Source: Ktedonobacter racemifer
Lineage (GTDB): Bacteria; Chloroflexota; DTOL01; JACQYG01
Direction: 5' to 3'
Assembly: GCA_020723545.1 (NCBI GenBank)
Contig: DYIS01000032.1
Coordinates: 1 to 14,526, forward strand
DNA: 14,526 bases
Shown here: positions 1 through 6,767 of the stretch, in pieces
How the letters are laid out: each line of letters begins with the position of its first letter
Position numbering within the stretch: the first letter of the stretch is position 1
The notes under the pieces: generated by a model
The model's input: the letters and a program-made list of their open reading frames with translations, nothing else
Told to the model about the DNA's origin: nothing
The model's database searches: none
Program-made: the position numbers and the translations under genes

Positions 1-107
1 TCAGCGGTCTCTGTGTGCTCTGCGGTGAGTACCCTCGTCGGGAATGCCCTCATCTCCCTGGGGGCAACTCTTGTTCTTGGCGACCGTGCGATGCTGAAAG
101 GATCATC

Positions 108-1043
108 GTGTCTCGTCTCGACCTGTCCGTGACCATCTGCGGCGTCTTGCTGAAGAACCCCTTTGTCCTGGCCTCCGGCATCCTGGGCACCGGCGCCGCC
201 ATCCTGGAGAGAGTCGCCCGGTCCGGGGCCGGCGCGGTCACCGCCAAGTCCTACGGACCCGGGCCCCGAGCGGGCTATCCCAACCCCACGGTGCTGGACT
301 GGGGCAGCGGCCTCATCAATGCGGTGGGGCTCCCCAACCCGGGAGTGGAAGTGGGTGTCGGGGAGCTGCTTGAAACAAAAGAGAGGCTCCGGCCCCTGGG
401 GGTGCCCCTCATCGCCAGCTTCTTCGCCGACACGGTCAAGGGCTACGGCGAAGTGGCCCGGACCATCGCCCAGGCCGGCCCGGATCTTCTGGAGATTAAC
501 ATCTCCTGCCCCAACGTGGAGGACGAATTCGGCCAGCCCTTCGCCGCCGACCCCCGGGCCGCCGCCCAGGTTACCCTGGAGGTCAAGAGGGCCACCTCGC
601 TACCGGCCATCGTCAAGCTCTCCCCTAACGTGGCCGACATCAAGGCCATCGCCCGCGCCGTGGAACAGGCTGGGGCCGATGCCATCTCCGCCATCAACAC
701 CCTGGGCCCCGGGATGGTCATTGACATTGAAGCTGGCCGGCCCATTTTGGCCCACCGGGTGGGTGGCATCTCCGGCCCCGCCATTCGACCCATCGCCGTG
801 CGCTGTGTCTACGATATCTGCTCGGCCGTAAGCATCCCGGTCATCGGCATCGGCGGGGTCCTCCGGGGCCAGGACGCAGTGGAGATGATCATGGCTGGGG
901 CCTCTGCCGTGGGCATAGGCTCCGCCGTGTACTACCGCGGCCCGGGCGTCTTCAAGAGGCTGGAAGTCGAGCTTTCAACCTACATGGAGGCCCATGGATA
1001 CGCCAGGCTGGCGGATTTCCGGGGGGTCGCCCTTGAGGGATAG
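108..1043 (+). CDS. pyrD: Dihydroorotate dehydrogenase, class 1B catalytic subunit
   Basis: Oxidises dihydroorotate to orotate in de novo pyrimidine synthesis, using FMN in a cytosolic TIM barrel. About 311 residues, normal for the family. The motif NISCPN supplies the catalytic cysteine (about residue 134) typical of class 1; class 2 enzymes use serine. AKSYGPGPR near residue 46-54 carries the conserved FMN-site lysine. IPVIGIGGV and the following AGASAVGIGSAV form the C-terminal FMN-phosphate site. I chose GTG 108 because GAAAGGA lies about 5 nt upstream and homology begins there; the frame is open back to ATG 15, but those 31 residues look non-native. The adjacent pyrK supports the 1B (NAD-linked heterotetramer) assignment. 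No promoter was recognised in the 107 bases upstream. Confidence 0.95.
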   Translation: MSRLDLSVTICGVLLKNPFVLASGILGTGAAILERVARSGAGAVTAKSYGPGPRAGYPNPTVLDWGSGLINAVGLPNPGVEVGVGELLETKERLRPLGVPLIASFFADTVKGYGEVARTIAQAGPDLLEINISCPNVEDEFGQPFAADPRAAAQVTLEVKRATSLPAIVKLSPNVADIKAIARAVEQAGADAISAINTLGPGMVIDIEAGRPILAHRVGGISGPAIRPIAVRCVYDICSAVSIPVIGIGGVLRGQDAVEMIMAGASAVGIGSAVYYRGPGVFKRLEVELSTYMEAHGYARLADFRGVALEG

Positions 1044-1761
1044 GCTGCCGCGCGTCGCCACAGTGGCGCGAGTGATCCCTGAAACCAGTAAAGTCACGAC
1101 CTTTGTCCTGGACGCGGCCATCAAGGCCCGTCCTGGACAATTCCTCATGGTCTGGCTGCCCGGCGTGAACGAGAAGCCCTTCAGCATCGTCTGCCCCGAC
1201 CCCCTCACCATCACCGTGGCCAACGTGGGGAACTTCACCGCCGCTTTGCACCGCCTGGTCCCGGGAGAACGCCTGTGGTATCGCGGGGCCCTGGGAAGAG
1301 GTTTCCGGCTTTCCGGCCGTGACATCCTGCTGGTCGCGGGGGGCTATGGTGCCGCGCCGCTGCATTTCCTGGCCCTGGCTGCCAGAGACAGCGGCATGGC
1401 GGTGCGGGTGGCGCTGGGCGCCAGGGCCCAGGAGGACCTGCTTTTTCCGGGTCGCTTTGCCGGGCTGGGTTGCCGGGTTTGGACCTGCACCGAGGACGGC
1501 TCGTTCGGCGAGAGTGGGCTGGTCACCGATTTGCTGCAATCCCTGGCCGACCAGCACCGGCCGGGGTCCGTGTATGCCTGCGGCCCCCAGGCCATGCTCC
1601 AGGCGGTGGCGGGTATCTGCGAAGCCCGAGGCATACCCTATCAGGTCAGCATGGAGCGCTACATGCGCTGCGGCATGGGCCTCTGCGGCTCCTGCGCCGT
1701 GGCCGGCCGGCGGGTGTGCCGGGATGGCCCCGTCTTCTCCCGCCTGCCACCCGGTTCGTAG
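994..1761 (+). CDS. pyrK: Dihydroorotate dehydrogenase electron-transfer subunit
   Basis: FAD and [2Fe-2S] subunit that passes electrons from the PyrD FMN to NAD+. In order: a ferredoxin-reductase-like FAD domain with KPFSIV (residues 61-66), an NAD-binding segment ILLVAGGYGAAPL (111-123), and a C-terminal cluster motif with Cys226, Cys231, Cys234 and Cys242 (C-x4-C-x2-C-x7-C) followed by RDGPVF. The spacing to the last cysteine is on the short side. The start is uncertain. ATG 994 overlaps pyrD by 50 bases and has GGAGG only 3 nt upstream. TTG 1033, 6 nt after a G-run, would give a 242-residue protein starting just before the conserved region and overlapping pyrD by 11 bases. Translational coupling to pyrD is likely either way. 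Confidence 0.93.
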   Translation: MDTPGWRISGGSPLRDRLPRVATVARVIPETSKVTTFVLDAAIKARPGQFLMVWLPGVNEKPFSIVCPDPLTITVANVGNFTAALHRLVPGERLWYRGALGRGFRLSGRDILLVAGGYGAAPLHFLALAARDSGMAVRVALGARAQEDLLFPGRFAGLGCRVWTCTEDGSFGESGLVTDLLQSLADQHRPGSVYACGPQAMLQAVAGICEARGIPYQVSMERYMRCGMGLCGSCAVAGRRVCRDGPVFSRLPPGS

Positions 1762-1773
1762 GCGCTGGCTTGG

Positions 1774-1802
1774 TTGCGTTGGTTTTCAGTTTGTGCTATA
1801 CT
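1774..1802 (+). promoter_or_regulatory. Sigma-70-type promoter for tRNA-Glu
   Basis: TTGCGT (1774-1779), a 17-nt spacer and TATACT (1797-1802), with an extended -10 TG at 1794-1795. Predicted transcription start is near 1809, giving a leader of about 46 nt before the tRNA. It lies 12 nt after the pyrK stop, so the tRNA is probably transcribed independently. Confidence 0.75.
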
Positions 1803-1854
1803 CTCGCCTGCCATCCCAGGCTCGGCCTCTCCGGCGCCGGTGTGATGGCCAGAC

Positions 1855-1931
1855 GGCGCATTCGTCTAGCGGCCTAGGACACCTCCCTCTCAAGGAGGAG
1901 ATCACCGGTTCGAATCCGGTATGCGCTACCA
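1855..1931 (+). tRNA. tRNA-Glu (anticodon CUC)
   Basis: Complete cloverleaf. The acceptor arms GGCGCAT and ATGCGCT pair over 7 bp (G1-U72 wobble). The D arm GTCT..AGGAC is followed by anticodon stem CCTCC/GGAGG with loop CTCTCAA, so the anticodon CTC at 1889-1891 decodes GAG. The T arm is ACCGG TTCGAAT CCGGT. Discriminator A and a genomically encoded CCA end at 1931. The arrangement closely matches known bacterial tRNA-Glu. This is the amino-acid carrier class used by HemA, whose gene lies about 4.8 kb downstream; the CUC isoacceptor need not be the one HemA uses. Confidence 0.96.
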
Positions 1932-1938
1932 TAGCTGA

Positions 1939-1958
1939 TTTCTTTACCAGTAAAGTAA
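1939..1958. repeat. Palindromic repeat, copy 1 (intergenic)
   Basis: Arms TTTCTTTA and TAAAG(T)AA around spacer CCAG, 8 nt after the tRNA CCA end. It matches the longer copies at 9566 and 10935, apart from a changed spacer and one arm mismatch. It could act as a weak 3' structure for the tRNA transcript, but it is AU-rich with no clear U-tract, so I class it with the dispersed repeat. Confidence 0.6.
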
Positions 1959-2082
1959 CCGTTCTCCTGAATCGCCTCTCGTCTGTCTTCACCAATGGCC
2001 TGGCACGGGCCTTTCCTCCCCTTCGTCGTGACTCCTGCCACCGAGCACAACTCCCACCAGGCGCTGGGGCAAGGCCCTGGTC

Positions 2083-2111
2083 TTGGAGAAATGACCACTG
2101 GGGTGTATAAT
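2083..2111 (+). promoter_or_regulatory. Promoter for the P-type ATPase
   Basis: TTGGAG (2083-2088), a 17-nt spacer and a perfect TATAAT (2106-2111). Predicted start is near 2118, giving a leader of about 66 nt to the ATG at 2184. An inverted repeat ACCAGG/CCTGGT (2056-2061 and 2076-2081) abuts the -35 and could be a regulator site; that is only a possibility. Confidence 0.7.
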
Positions 2112-2122
2112 GCTGGTAGCAC

Positions 2123-2144
2123 GTAGCAGGGGGCTCACTGCTAC
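2123..2144 (+). promoter_or_regulatory. Hairpin in the 5' leader of the P-type ATPase mRNA
   Basis: Perfect 7-bp inverted repeat GTAGCAG/CTGCTAC around an 8-nt loop, beginning about 5 nt after the predicted start. It could stabilise the 5' end or be an operator just downstream of the promoter. No known riboswitch pattern is recognisable. Confidence 0.4.
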
Positions 2145-2183
2145 TTGATGCTTGTTACTTGTTAGCTGGGAGAATTCCGACCG

Positions 2184-5039
2184 ATGGTGAAGGAATTTCA
2201 TAGCTACCACGTCAGCGATGTGGTGGCACAATTGGAAACCCATCTGCACCAGGGCCTCACCGCCGAGGAGGTCCGGGCCCGCCTGGCCGAACACGGGCCC
2301 AACGAGCTCCAGGAGCTCCCGCGGCCCGGCCTCTGGCGGATGCTCCTGGAGCAGCTCAACAACTTCCTGGTGATCATCCTCATCGTGGCCTGCGTCATCT
2401 CCTTCCTGTTGGGAGAGTTCCTGGATGGTGCGGCCATCATGGCCATCGTGGTCCTCAACGCCATCCTGGGCGTGGTTCAGGAATCGAAGGCCGAGCGAGC
2501 CCTGGCCGCCCTGAAAAAGATGGCCGCGCCCAACGCCCAGGTGATCCGGGACGGCCACCAGGTCACCATCCCGGCGCGGGAGTTGGTGCCGGGCGACATC
2601 GTCCTCCTGGAGGCCGGCAACTACGTCCCGGCCGATATGCGCCTCATCGAGAGCATTAACCTCAAGGTCGAGGAGGCCTCCCTGACCGGGGAATCGGTGC
2701 CTGTGGAGAAGAACGCCCAGGTGGTGTTGGACAGCGAGATCCCCCTGGGCGACCGCAAGAACAGCGCCTTCATGAGCACCGTGGTCACCTACGGGCGAGG
2801 CAAGGGGCTGGTGGTGGCCACCGGCATGCATACCCAGATCGGCCTCATCGCCGGGATGATCCAGTCCTACGAGGAAGAGCCCACCCCCTTGCAGGTGAAG
2901 CTGGATCAACTGGGCAAGTGGCTGGGCACGGCCGCCCTGTCCGTCTGCGGCGTGATCTTCCTGGTGGGGATCGTGCGGGATACCGCGCCGGCCACCGCCC
3001 TGACCCAGGGGCTCATGGCCTATCTGGCCACCCACCAGCACGACATCGTCGAGTTGTTCATGACGGCGGTGAGCCTGGCCATCGCCGCCGTGCCCGAAGG
3101 GCTGCCAGCAGTGGTGACCATCTGCCTGGCCCTGGGGATGCAGCGGATGGTGCGCCGTCACGCCCTCATTCGCAAGCTCCCGGCGGTGGAGACCCTGGGC
3201 TGCGCCACGGTGGTTTGCTCGGATAAGACTGGAACCCTCACCCAGAACCAGATGACCGTGGCCCGGGGCTGGGCCGGCGGTCGTTTCTTCCAGGTCACGG
3301 GGGAGGGGTATACCCCCCGGGGCGAGTTCTGGCGGAGCCAGGAGGCCTTTGATCCCCTCCGTGAAGGCAGCACTGCCATCCTCTTGCAGGGGGCCCTGCT
3401 CTGCAACGACGCCTGGCTGGAGGAGAGCGGCGTCACGTCCAGCGGCGAGGCCACCTGGCGCATAGTTGGCGATCCCACCGAGGGGGCCCTGGTGGTGGCC
3501 GCCACCAAGGCTGGCCTCCGGAAGGAAGAGACGGAGCAGGCCTGCCCCCGGGTGGCCGAGGTCCCCTTCGATTCCGAGCGGAAGCGGATGACGACGATCC
3601 ATCAGGTGAATAGGGAGACAGGGAAACAGATAGCCAGGACAGCGGAGCCGTTGTTTGCTTGCTCGCCCGTTTACCCCTCTCCCTACATCGCCTTCGTCAA
3701 AGGGGCACCGGACGTCGTCCTGGAGCTCTGCGACGGCATCGTCCAGGATGGCCAGGTGGAGCCTCTGAGCCAGGCGCAGAAGGAGGAGATCCTGGCCGCG
3801 AACGAGTCCATGGCCAGGGAGGCTTTGCGGGTGCTAGGGGTAGCCTACCGGCCCCTGCCAGAGGTTCCCGAGCGCTGCACCCCGGAGGTTGTGGAGCGGG
3901 AACTGGTCTTCGTGGGGCTCCTGGGGATGATTGACCCGGCCCGGCCGGAGGTCAAGCCTGCCGTGCAACTGGCCCAGGGGGCCGGGATGAAGAGCGTCAT
4001 GGTCACCGGCGACTATAAGGACACGGCCATCGCCATCGCCCGGGAGATCGGCCTCCTCTCCCCCGGCGGGCGGGTGATCACCGGGGCGGAGCTGGACAAG
4101 ATCAGCGATGAGGAATTTGCCCGCATCGTGGATGGAATAGATGCCTATGCCCGGGTCTCGCCCCAACACAAGGTCCGGATCGTGGACGCCTTCAAGGCCC
4201 GGGGCCACGTGGTGGCCATGACCGGCGACGGGGTGAACGATGCCCCGGCCCTGAAGCGGGCCAGCATCGGCGTGGCCATGGGCATCACCGGCACCGACGT
4301 CACCAAGGAAACCGCCGACATGGTCCTCACCGACGACAACTACGCCTCCATCATCGCCGCCATCGAGGAAGGCCGGATCATCTATTCCAACATCCGCAAG
4401 TTCGTCTTCTACCTGATCTCTTGCAACGTGGGGGAGATCCTGATCATCTTCCTCTCTATGCTGGGCGGGCTGCCCATCCCCCTGCGGCCCATCCAACTCC
4501 TCTGGCTTAACCTGGTCACCGACGGGGCGCCGGCCCTGGCCCTGGGCCTGGAGAAGGGTGACCCGGATATCATGAAGCACCCGCCCCGGCCCACCGGCGA
4601 GCCAGTGGTCAACCGGGAGATGCAGATCGGCATCGTCGTCCAGGGCATCGTCATGACCGCTGCGGTGCTGGCTGCCTTCGTCTGGGGGCTCGGCCGCTTC
4701 CCCGGCAACCTGGCGGGGGCCCAGACGGTGGCCTTCGCCACCCTGATCATGTCGGAGCTCCTTCGGGCCTTCACCTCGCGCTCGGAGTACCACTCCGTCT
4801 TCTCCATCGGTGTCTTTTCCAATCCCTGGATGATCCTGGCGACCGGAAGCTCATTTATTCTCCTGCTTTTGGTCATGTACGTGCCGATACTGCAACCCTT
4901 GTTCGATACCGTGCCCCTGGGATGGGGTGATTGGTTGGCGATATCGCCATTCATGTTCCTGGCCTCCATTGCGGCGGAGCTGACGAAGGCCTTCTTGCGA
5001 CGGCGCACGCCCCAGCCGCGGGTGGCTGGGGCAGCCTAG
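2184..5039 (+). CDS. Cation-transporting P-type ATPase, SERCA/PMCA-like (probably Ca2+)
   Basis: 951-residue membrane pump, probably exporting Ca2+ with ATP. It has an N-terminal cation-ATPase domain, actuator motif TGES (168-171), phosphorylation motif DKTGTLT (Asp347), KGAPD in the nucleotide domain, hinge TGDGVND (680-686), and hydrophobic segments consistent with ten helices. The residues that bind Ca2+ in SERCA are all matched: PEGLPA in M4 (E309), NVGE in M5 (N768, E771), NLVTD in M6 (N796, T799, D800) and the glutamate of SELLRAF in M8 (E908). Mn2+ transport cannot be excluded. GGGAGA lies 10 nt before the ATG. Residues about 476-501 are an in-frame insertion with terminal inverted repeats (see 3611-3685). 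The gene has its own promoter and is followed 42 nt later by a ferredoxin gene. Confidence 0.94.
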   Translation: MVKEFHSYHVSDVVAQLETHLHQGLTAEEVRARLAEHGPNELQELPRPGLWRMLLEQLNNFLVIILIVACVISFLLGEFLDGAAIMAIVVLNAILGVVQESKAERALAALKKMAAPNAQVIRDGHQVTIPARELVPGDIVLLEAGNYVPADMRLIESINLKVEEASLTGESVPVEKNAQVVLDSEIPLGDRKNSAFMSTVVTYGRGKGLVVATGMHTQIGLIAGMIQSYEEEPTPLQVKLDQLGKWLGTAALSVCGVIFLVGIVRDTAPATALTQGLMAYLATHQHDIVELFMTAVSLAIAAVPEGLPAVVTICLALGMQRMVRRHALIRKLPAVETLGCATVVCSDKTGTLTQNQMTVARGWAGGRFFQVTGEGYTPRGEFWRSQEAFDPLREGSTAILLQGALLCNDAWLEESGVTSSGEATWRIVGDPTEGALVVAATKAGLRKEETEQACPRVAEVPFDSERKRMTTIHQVNRETGKQIARTAEPLFACSPVYPSPYIAFVKGAPDVVLELCDGIVQDGQVEPLSQAQKEEILAANESMAREALRVLGVAYRPLPEVPERCTPEVVERELVFVGLLGMIDPARPEVKPAVQLAQGAGMKSVMVTGDYKDTAIAIAREIGLLSPGGRVITGAELDKISDEEFARIVDGIDAYARVSPQHKVRIVDAFKARGHVVAMTGDGVNDAPALKRASIGVAMGITGTDVTKETADMVLTDDNYASIIAAIEEGRIIYSNIRKFVFYLISCNVGEILIIFLSMLGGLPIPLRPIQLLWLNLVTDGAPALALGLEKGDPDIMKHPPRPTGEPVVNREMQIGIVVQGIVMTAAVLAAFVWGLGRFPGNLAGAQTVAFATLIMSELLRAFTSRSEYHSVFSIGVFSNPWMILATGSSFILLLLVMYVPILQPLFDTVPLGWGDWLAISPFMFLASIAAELTKAFLRRRTPQPRVAGAA
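3611..3685. repeat. 75-bp in-frame insert with terminal inverted repeats, inside the P-type ATPase
   Basis: The ends are TAGGGAGA (3611-3618) and TCTCCCTA (3678-3685), a perfect 8-bp inverted pair. Extended to 17 nt, the termini match at 14 positions. The insert is 75 bp (25 codons) and keeps the frame. It sits between the conserved PFDSERKRMTTI and YIAFVKGAPD segments of the nucleotide-binding domain, where related pumps usually have a short loop. No clear target duplication is visible. It resembles a MITE or palindromic element rather than native ATPase sequence. Confidence 0.55.
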
Positions 5040-5081
5040 CCCACAGGGAATTGATAAGAAAGGAGTCGGGAGAGAAGTCTC

Positions 5082-5270
5082 ATGTACATTATCACCATTG
5101 ACTCGGAGAAATGCCAGGGCGACGGCGACTGCGTGGAGGCCTGCCCGGCCGCCATCCTGAGCGTGGTGGATGGCAAGGCGGTGGTCAGCGGTGCCGTGGC
5201 CGAATGCCTGGGCTGCGAGGCCTGCGTCACCACCTGTCCCCATGGCGCCATCGCCCTCCAGGAGATCTGA
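5082..5270 (+). CDS. Small ferredoxin with two Fe-S cluster motifs, first one CxxD type
   Basis: 62-residue low-potential electron carrier. Motif 1 is C11-x2-D14-x2-C17-x3-C21-P and motif 2 is C42-x2-C45-x2-C48-x3-C52-P. By the usual crossed ligation, cluster I would use C11, D14, C17 and C52, and cluster II would use C42, C45, C48 and C21. Aspartate in place of the second cysteine, as in Pyrococcus furiosus ferredoxin, allows an Asp-ligated [4Fe-4S] or a [3Fe-4S] cluster. GGGAGAG lies 7 nt before the ATG. The stop overlaps the cbiA start by one base (TGATG), so the two are probably co-translated. A partner is not evident from sequence; a redox step in corrinoid synthesis is a guess from context. 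Confidence 0.9.
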   Translation: MYIITIDSEKCQGDGDCVEACPAAILSVVDGKAVVSGAVAECLGCEACVTTCPHGAIALQEI

Positions 5271-6727
5271 TGGGCCAAGAAGAAACCAGGGAAAGAGGGG
5301 AGGGCGCGGATTCTCCCTGCCGCCCTCCTTTTCCATCTCTTCCATCGTTTCCGCCCCGCCTGGTCATCGCCGCTCCTCAGGGTCGCTCCGGCAAGACCAC
5401 GGTGGCGGTGGAGCTGTGCGCCGCCCTGGCAGCGCGAGGGCTCGAGGTGCAGGCTTTCAAGAAAGGCCCGGACTACATCGATCCCTCCTGGCTCACGGGA
5501 GCTAGTGGCCGCCCCTGCCGCAACCTGGACCCCTACCTGATGGGCCAGGAAACGGTGGTGGCGGCCTTTGAGCGGGGGTGCGTTGGGGCCGACATCGCCG
5601 TCATCGAGGGGGCCATGGGGCTGTACGATGGCCTGGACCTGGAAGGGAGCGGCAGCACGGCCCACGTGGCCCGCTGGCTCCAGGCCCCCATCCTTTTGGT
5701 GGTGAATGCCACCCGCATCACCCGCAGCGTCGCCGCCCTGATCCAGGGCTACCAGCACTTCGAGCCCGAGACCCCCCTCGCCGGGGTTATCCTGAACAAT
5801 GTGGCTGGGGAGCGTCACCGGACGATGCTCACCAAGGCCACTGAGCTCTACTGTGGCCTCCCCGTGGTGGGCATCTTCCCCCGTAGCGAACCCCTTACTA
5901 TCCCCAAGCGCCACCTGGGCTTGGTGCCCCAGGGGGAGAACGAAGCGCTGGTACCCGCCATCGCTGCCGCCCGCCAGGCTGTAGAGCAGCATTTTGACCT
6001 TGGTCGGATACTGGCCATTGCCGGAGTAGGGGGGAGAGAGGGGGAGACGCGGAGATACGGAGACGCGGTGGGGGAGAGGCGAATCGCAAATCTAAAATCA
6101 AGAATCAAAATTGGCCTGGTCAGGGACCGGGCCTTCTCCTTTTACTATCCCGAGAACCTGGAGGCACTAGAGGCGGCGGGAGCAGAGGTTGTGATAGTCG
6201 ATGCTCTGAACGATCCGCGCCTACCGCCGGTGCATGGCCTTTATGTCGGCGGCGGGTTCCCCGAAGCCTTCCTGAAGGAACTGGAGGCGAACCGCAGCCT
6301 GCGGATGGAGATCAAAGCGGCCGTCGAGGACGGCCTGCCGGTCTATGCCGAGTGTGGCGGGCTGATGTACCTGGCACGGCGCATCACCTGGCAGGGGCAG
6401 AGCGGCGAGATGGTGGGTATCCTGCCATGCGACGTCGAGATCACGGCCAGGCCCCAGGGCCACGGCTATGTGGGCCTTGAGGTCATGGGTGACAATCCTC
6501 TCTTCCCCACCGGGACCATCCTGCAGGGCCACGAGTTCCACAATTCGTGGGTAATCAGATTGGAGTCCCCCGCCTTCGCCTACCGGGTGACCCGGGGCTG
6601 GGGGTTGGACGGGAGACATGATGGCCTGGTATACAAGAATGTATTGGCGGCCTACACCCACCTTCACGCCCTGGGAACACCCCAGTGGGCGGCCGATTTC
6701 GTGAGGCTGGCCCGAGGTGGGCGATAG
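5270..6727 (+). CDS. cbiA: Cobyrinic acid a,c-diamide synthase
   Basis: Amidates the a and c side chains of cobyrinate (CbiA) or hydrogenobyrinate (CobB) using glutamine and ATP, in cobalamin synthesis. 485 residues. The N-terminal P-loop domain has APQGRSGKTT (35-44) followed by KKGPDYIDPSW. The C-terminal class I glutamine amidotransferase domain has the nucleophile in YAECGGLMYL (Cys362), GHEFHNS, and a C-terminal AAYTHLHALGTPQWA segment. ATG 5270 is preceded by AGGAG with 5-nt spacing and overlaps the ferredoxin stop. The 29 residues before RLVIAAPQG form a low-complexity Pro/Arg/Glu-rich extension; its DNA contains the inverted repeat GGAGGGCG/CGCCCTCC (5299-5306, 5321-5328). Residues about 254-281 are a repeat-derived linker insertion. 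Anaerobic (cbi) versus aerobic (cob) naming cannot be settled here. Confidence 0.9.
   Translation: MGQEETRERGEGADSPCRPPFPSLPSFPPRLVIAAPQGRSGKTTVAVELCAALAARGLEVQAFKKGPDYIDPSWLTGASGRPCRNLDPYLMGQETVVAAFERGCVGADIAVIEGAMGLYDGLDLEGSGSTAHVARWLQAPILLVVNATRITRSVAALIQGYQHFEPETPLAGVILNNVAGERHRTMLTKATELYCGLPVVGIFPRSEPLTIPKRHLGLVPQGENEALVPAIAAARQAVEQHFDLGRILAIAGVGGREGETRRYGDAVGERRIANLKSRIKIGLVRDRAFSFYYPENLEALEAAGAEVVIVDALNDPRLPPVHGLYVGGGFPEAFLKELEANRSLRMEIKAAVEDGLPVYAECGGLMYLARRITWQGQSGEMVGILPCDVEITARPQGHGYVGLEVMGDNPLFPTGTILQGHEFHNSWVIRLESPAFAYRVTRGWGLDGRHDGLVYKNVLAAYTHLHALGTPQWAADFVRLARGGR
6030..6112. repeat. Repeat-rich in-frame insertion in the cbiA interdomain linker
   Basis: Three tandem 8-bp units (GGAGACGC, GGAGATAC, GGAGACGC at 6043-6066) follow a G/A-rich run. 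They are followed by an AT-rich stretch of AATC-type repeats at about 6081-6108, in sharp contrast with the GC-rich gene around it. The frame stays open, encoding an Arg/Glu-rich linker between the P-loop domain and the segment KIGLVRDRAFSFYYPEN. The exact edges are uncertain. Confidence 0.55.
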
Positions 6728-6767
6728 GTCTCGCTGCTGGCGGAGTCGCCGCGGGAGGGTTTGTGCC

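Noticed and set aside
1084..1105. Possible fifth copy of the TTCTTTA/TAAAGAA palindrome (CCAGTAAAGT) in pyrK
   Set aside because: The left arm is absent, and the encoded residues are a normal conserved part of PyrK.
1319..2110. Overlapping + strand frame spanning the pyrK end, tRNA and intergenic DNA
   Set aside because: It runs through a tRNA, and its translation is the typical Arg/Pro/Ala-rich out-of-frame product of pyrK.
1989..3602. Long open frame on the - strand, 537 codons, antisense to the tRNA-ATPase region
   Set aside because: It lies opposite the clearly coding ATPase, is rich in His/Gly/Gln as expected for an antisense shadow of GC-rich codons, and matches no family I know.
3834..4793. 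Long open frame on the - strand, 319 codons, inside the ATPase
   Set aside because: Same antisense-shadow composition; the + strand there encodes the TGDGVND hinge and transmembrane segments.
5111..5269. N-terminal extension of cbiA to an earlier start inside the ferredoxin gene
   Set aside because: It would overlap the ferredoxin by most of its length; ATG 5270 has a good ribosome site and the TGATG overlap.
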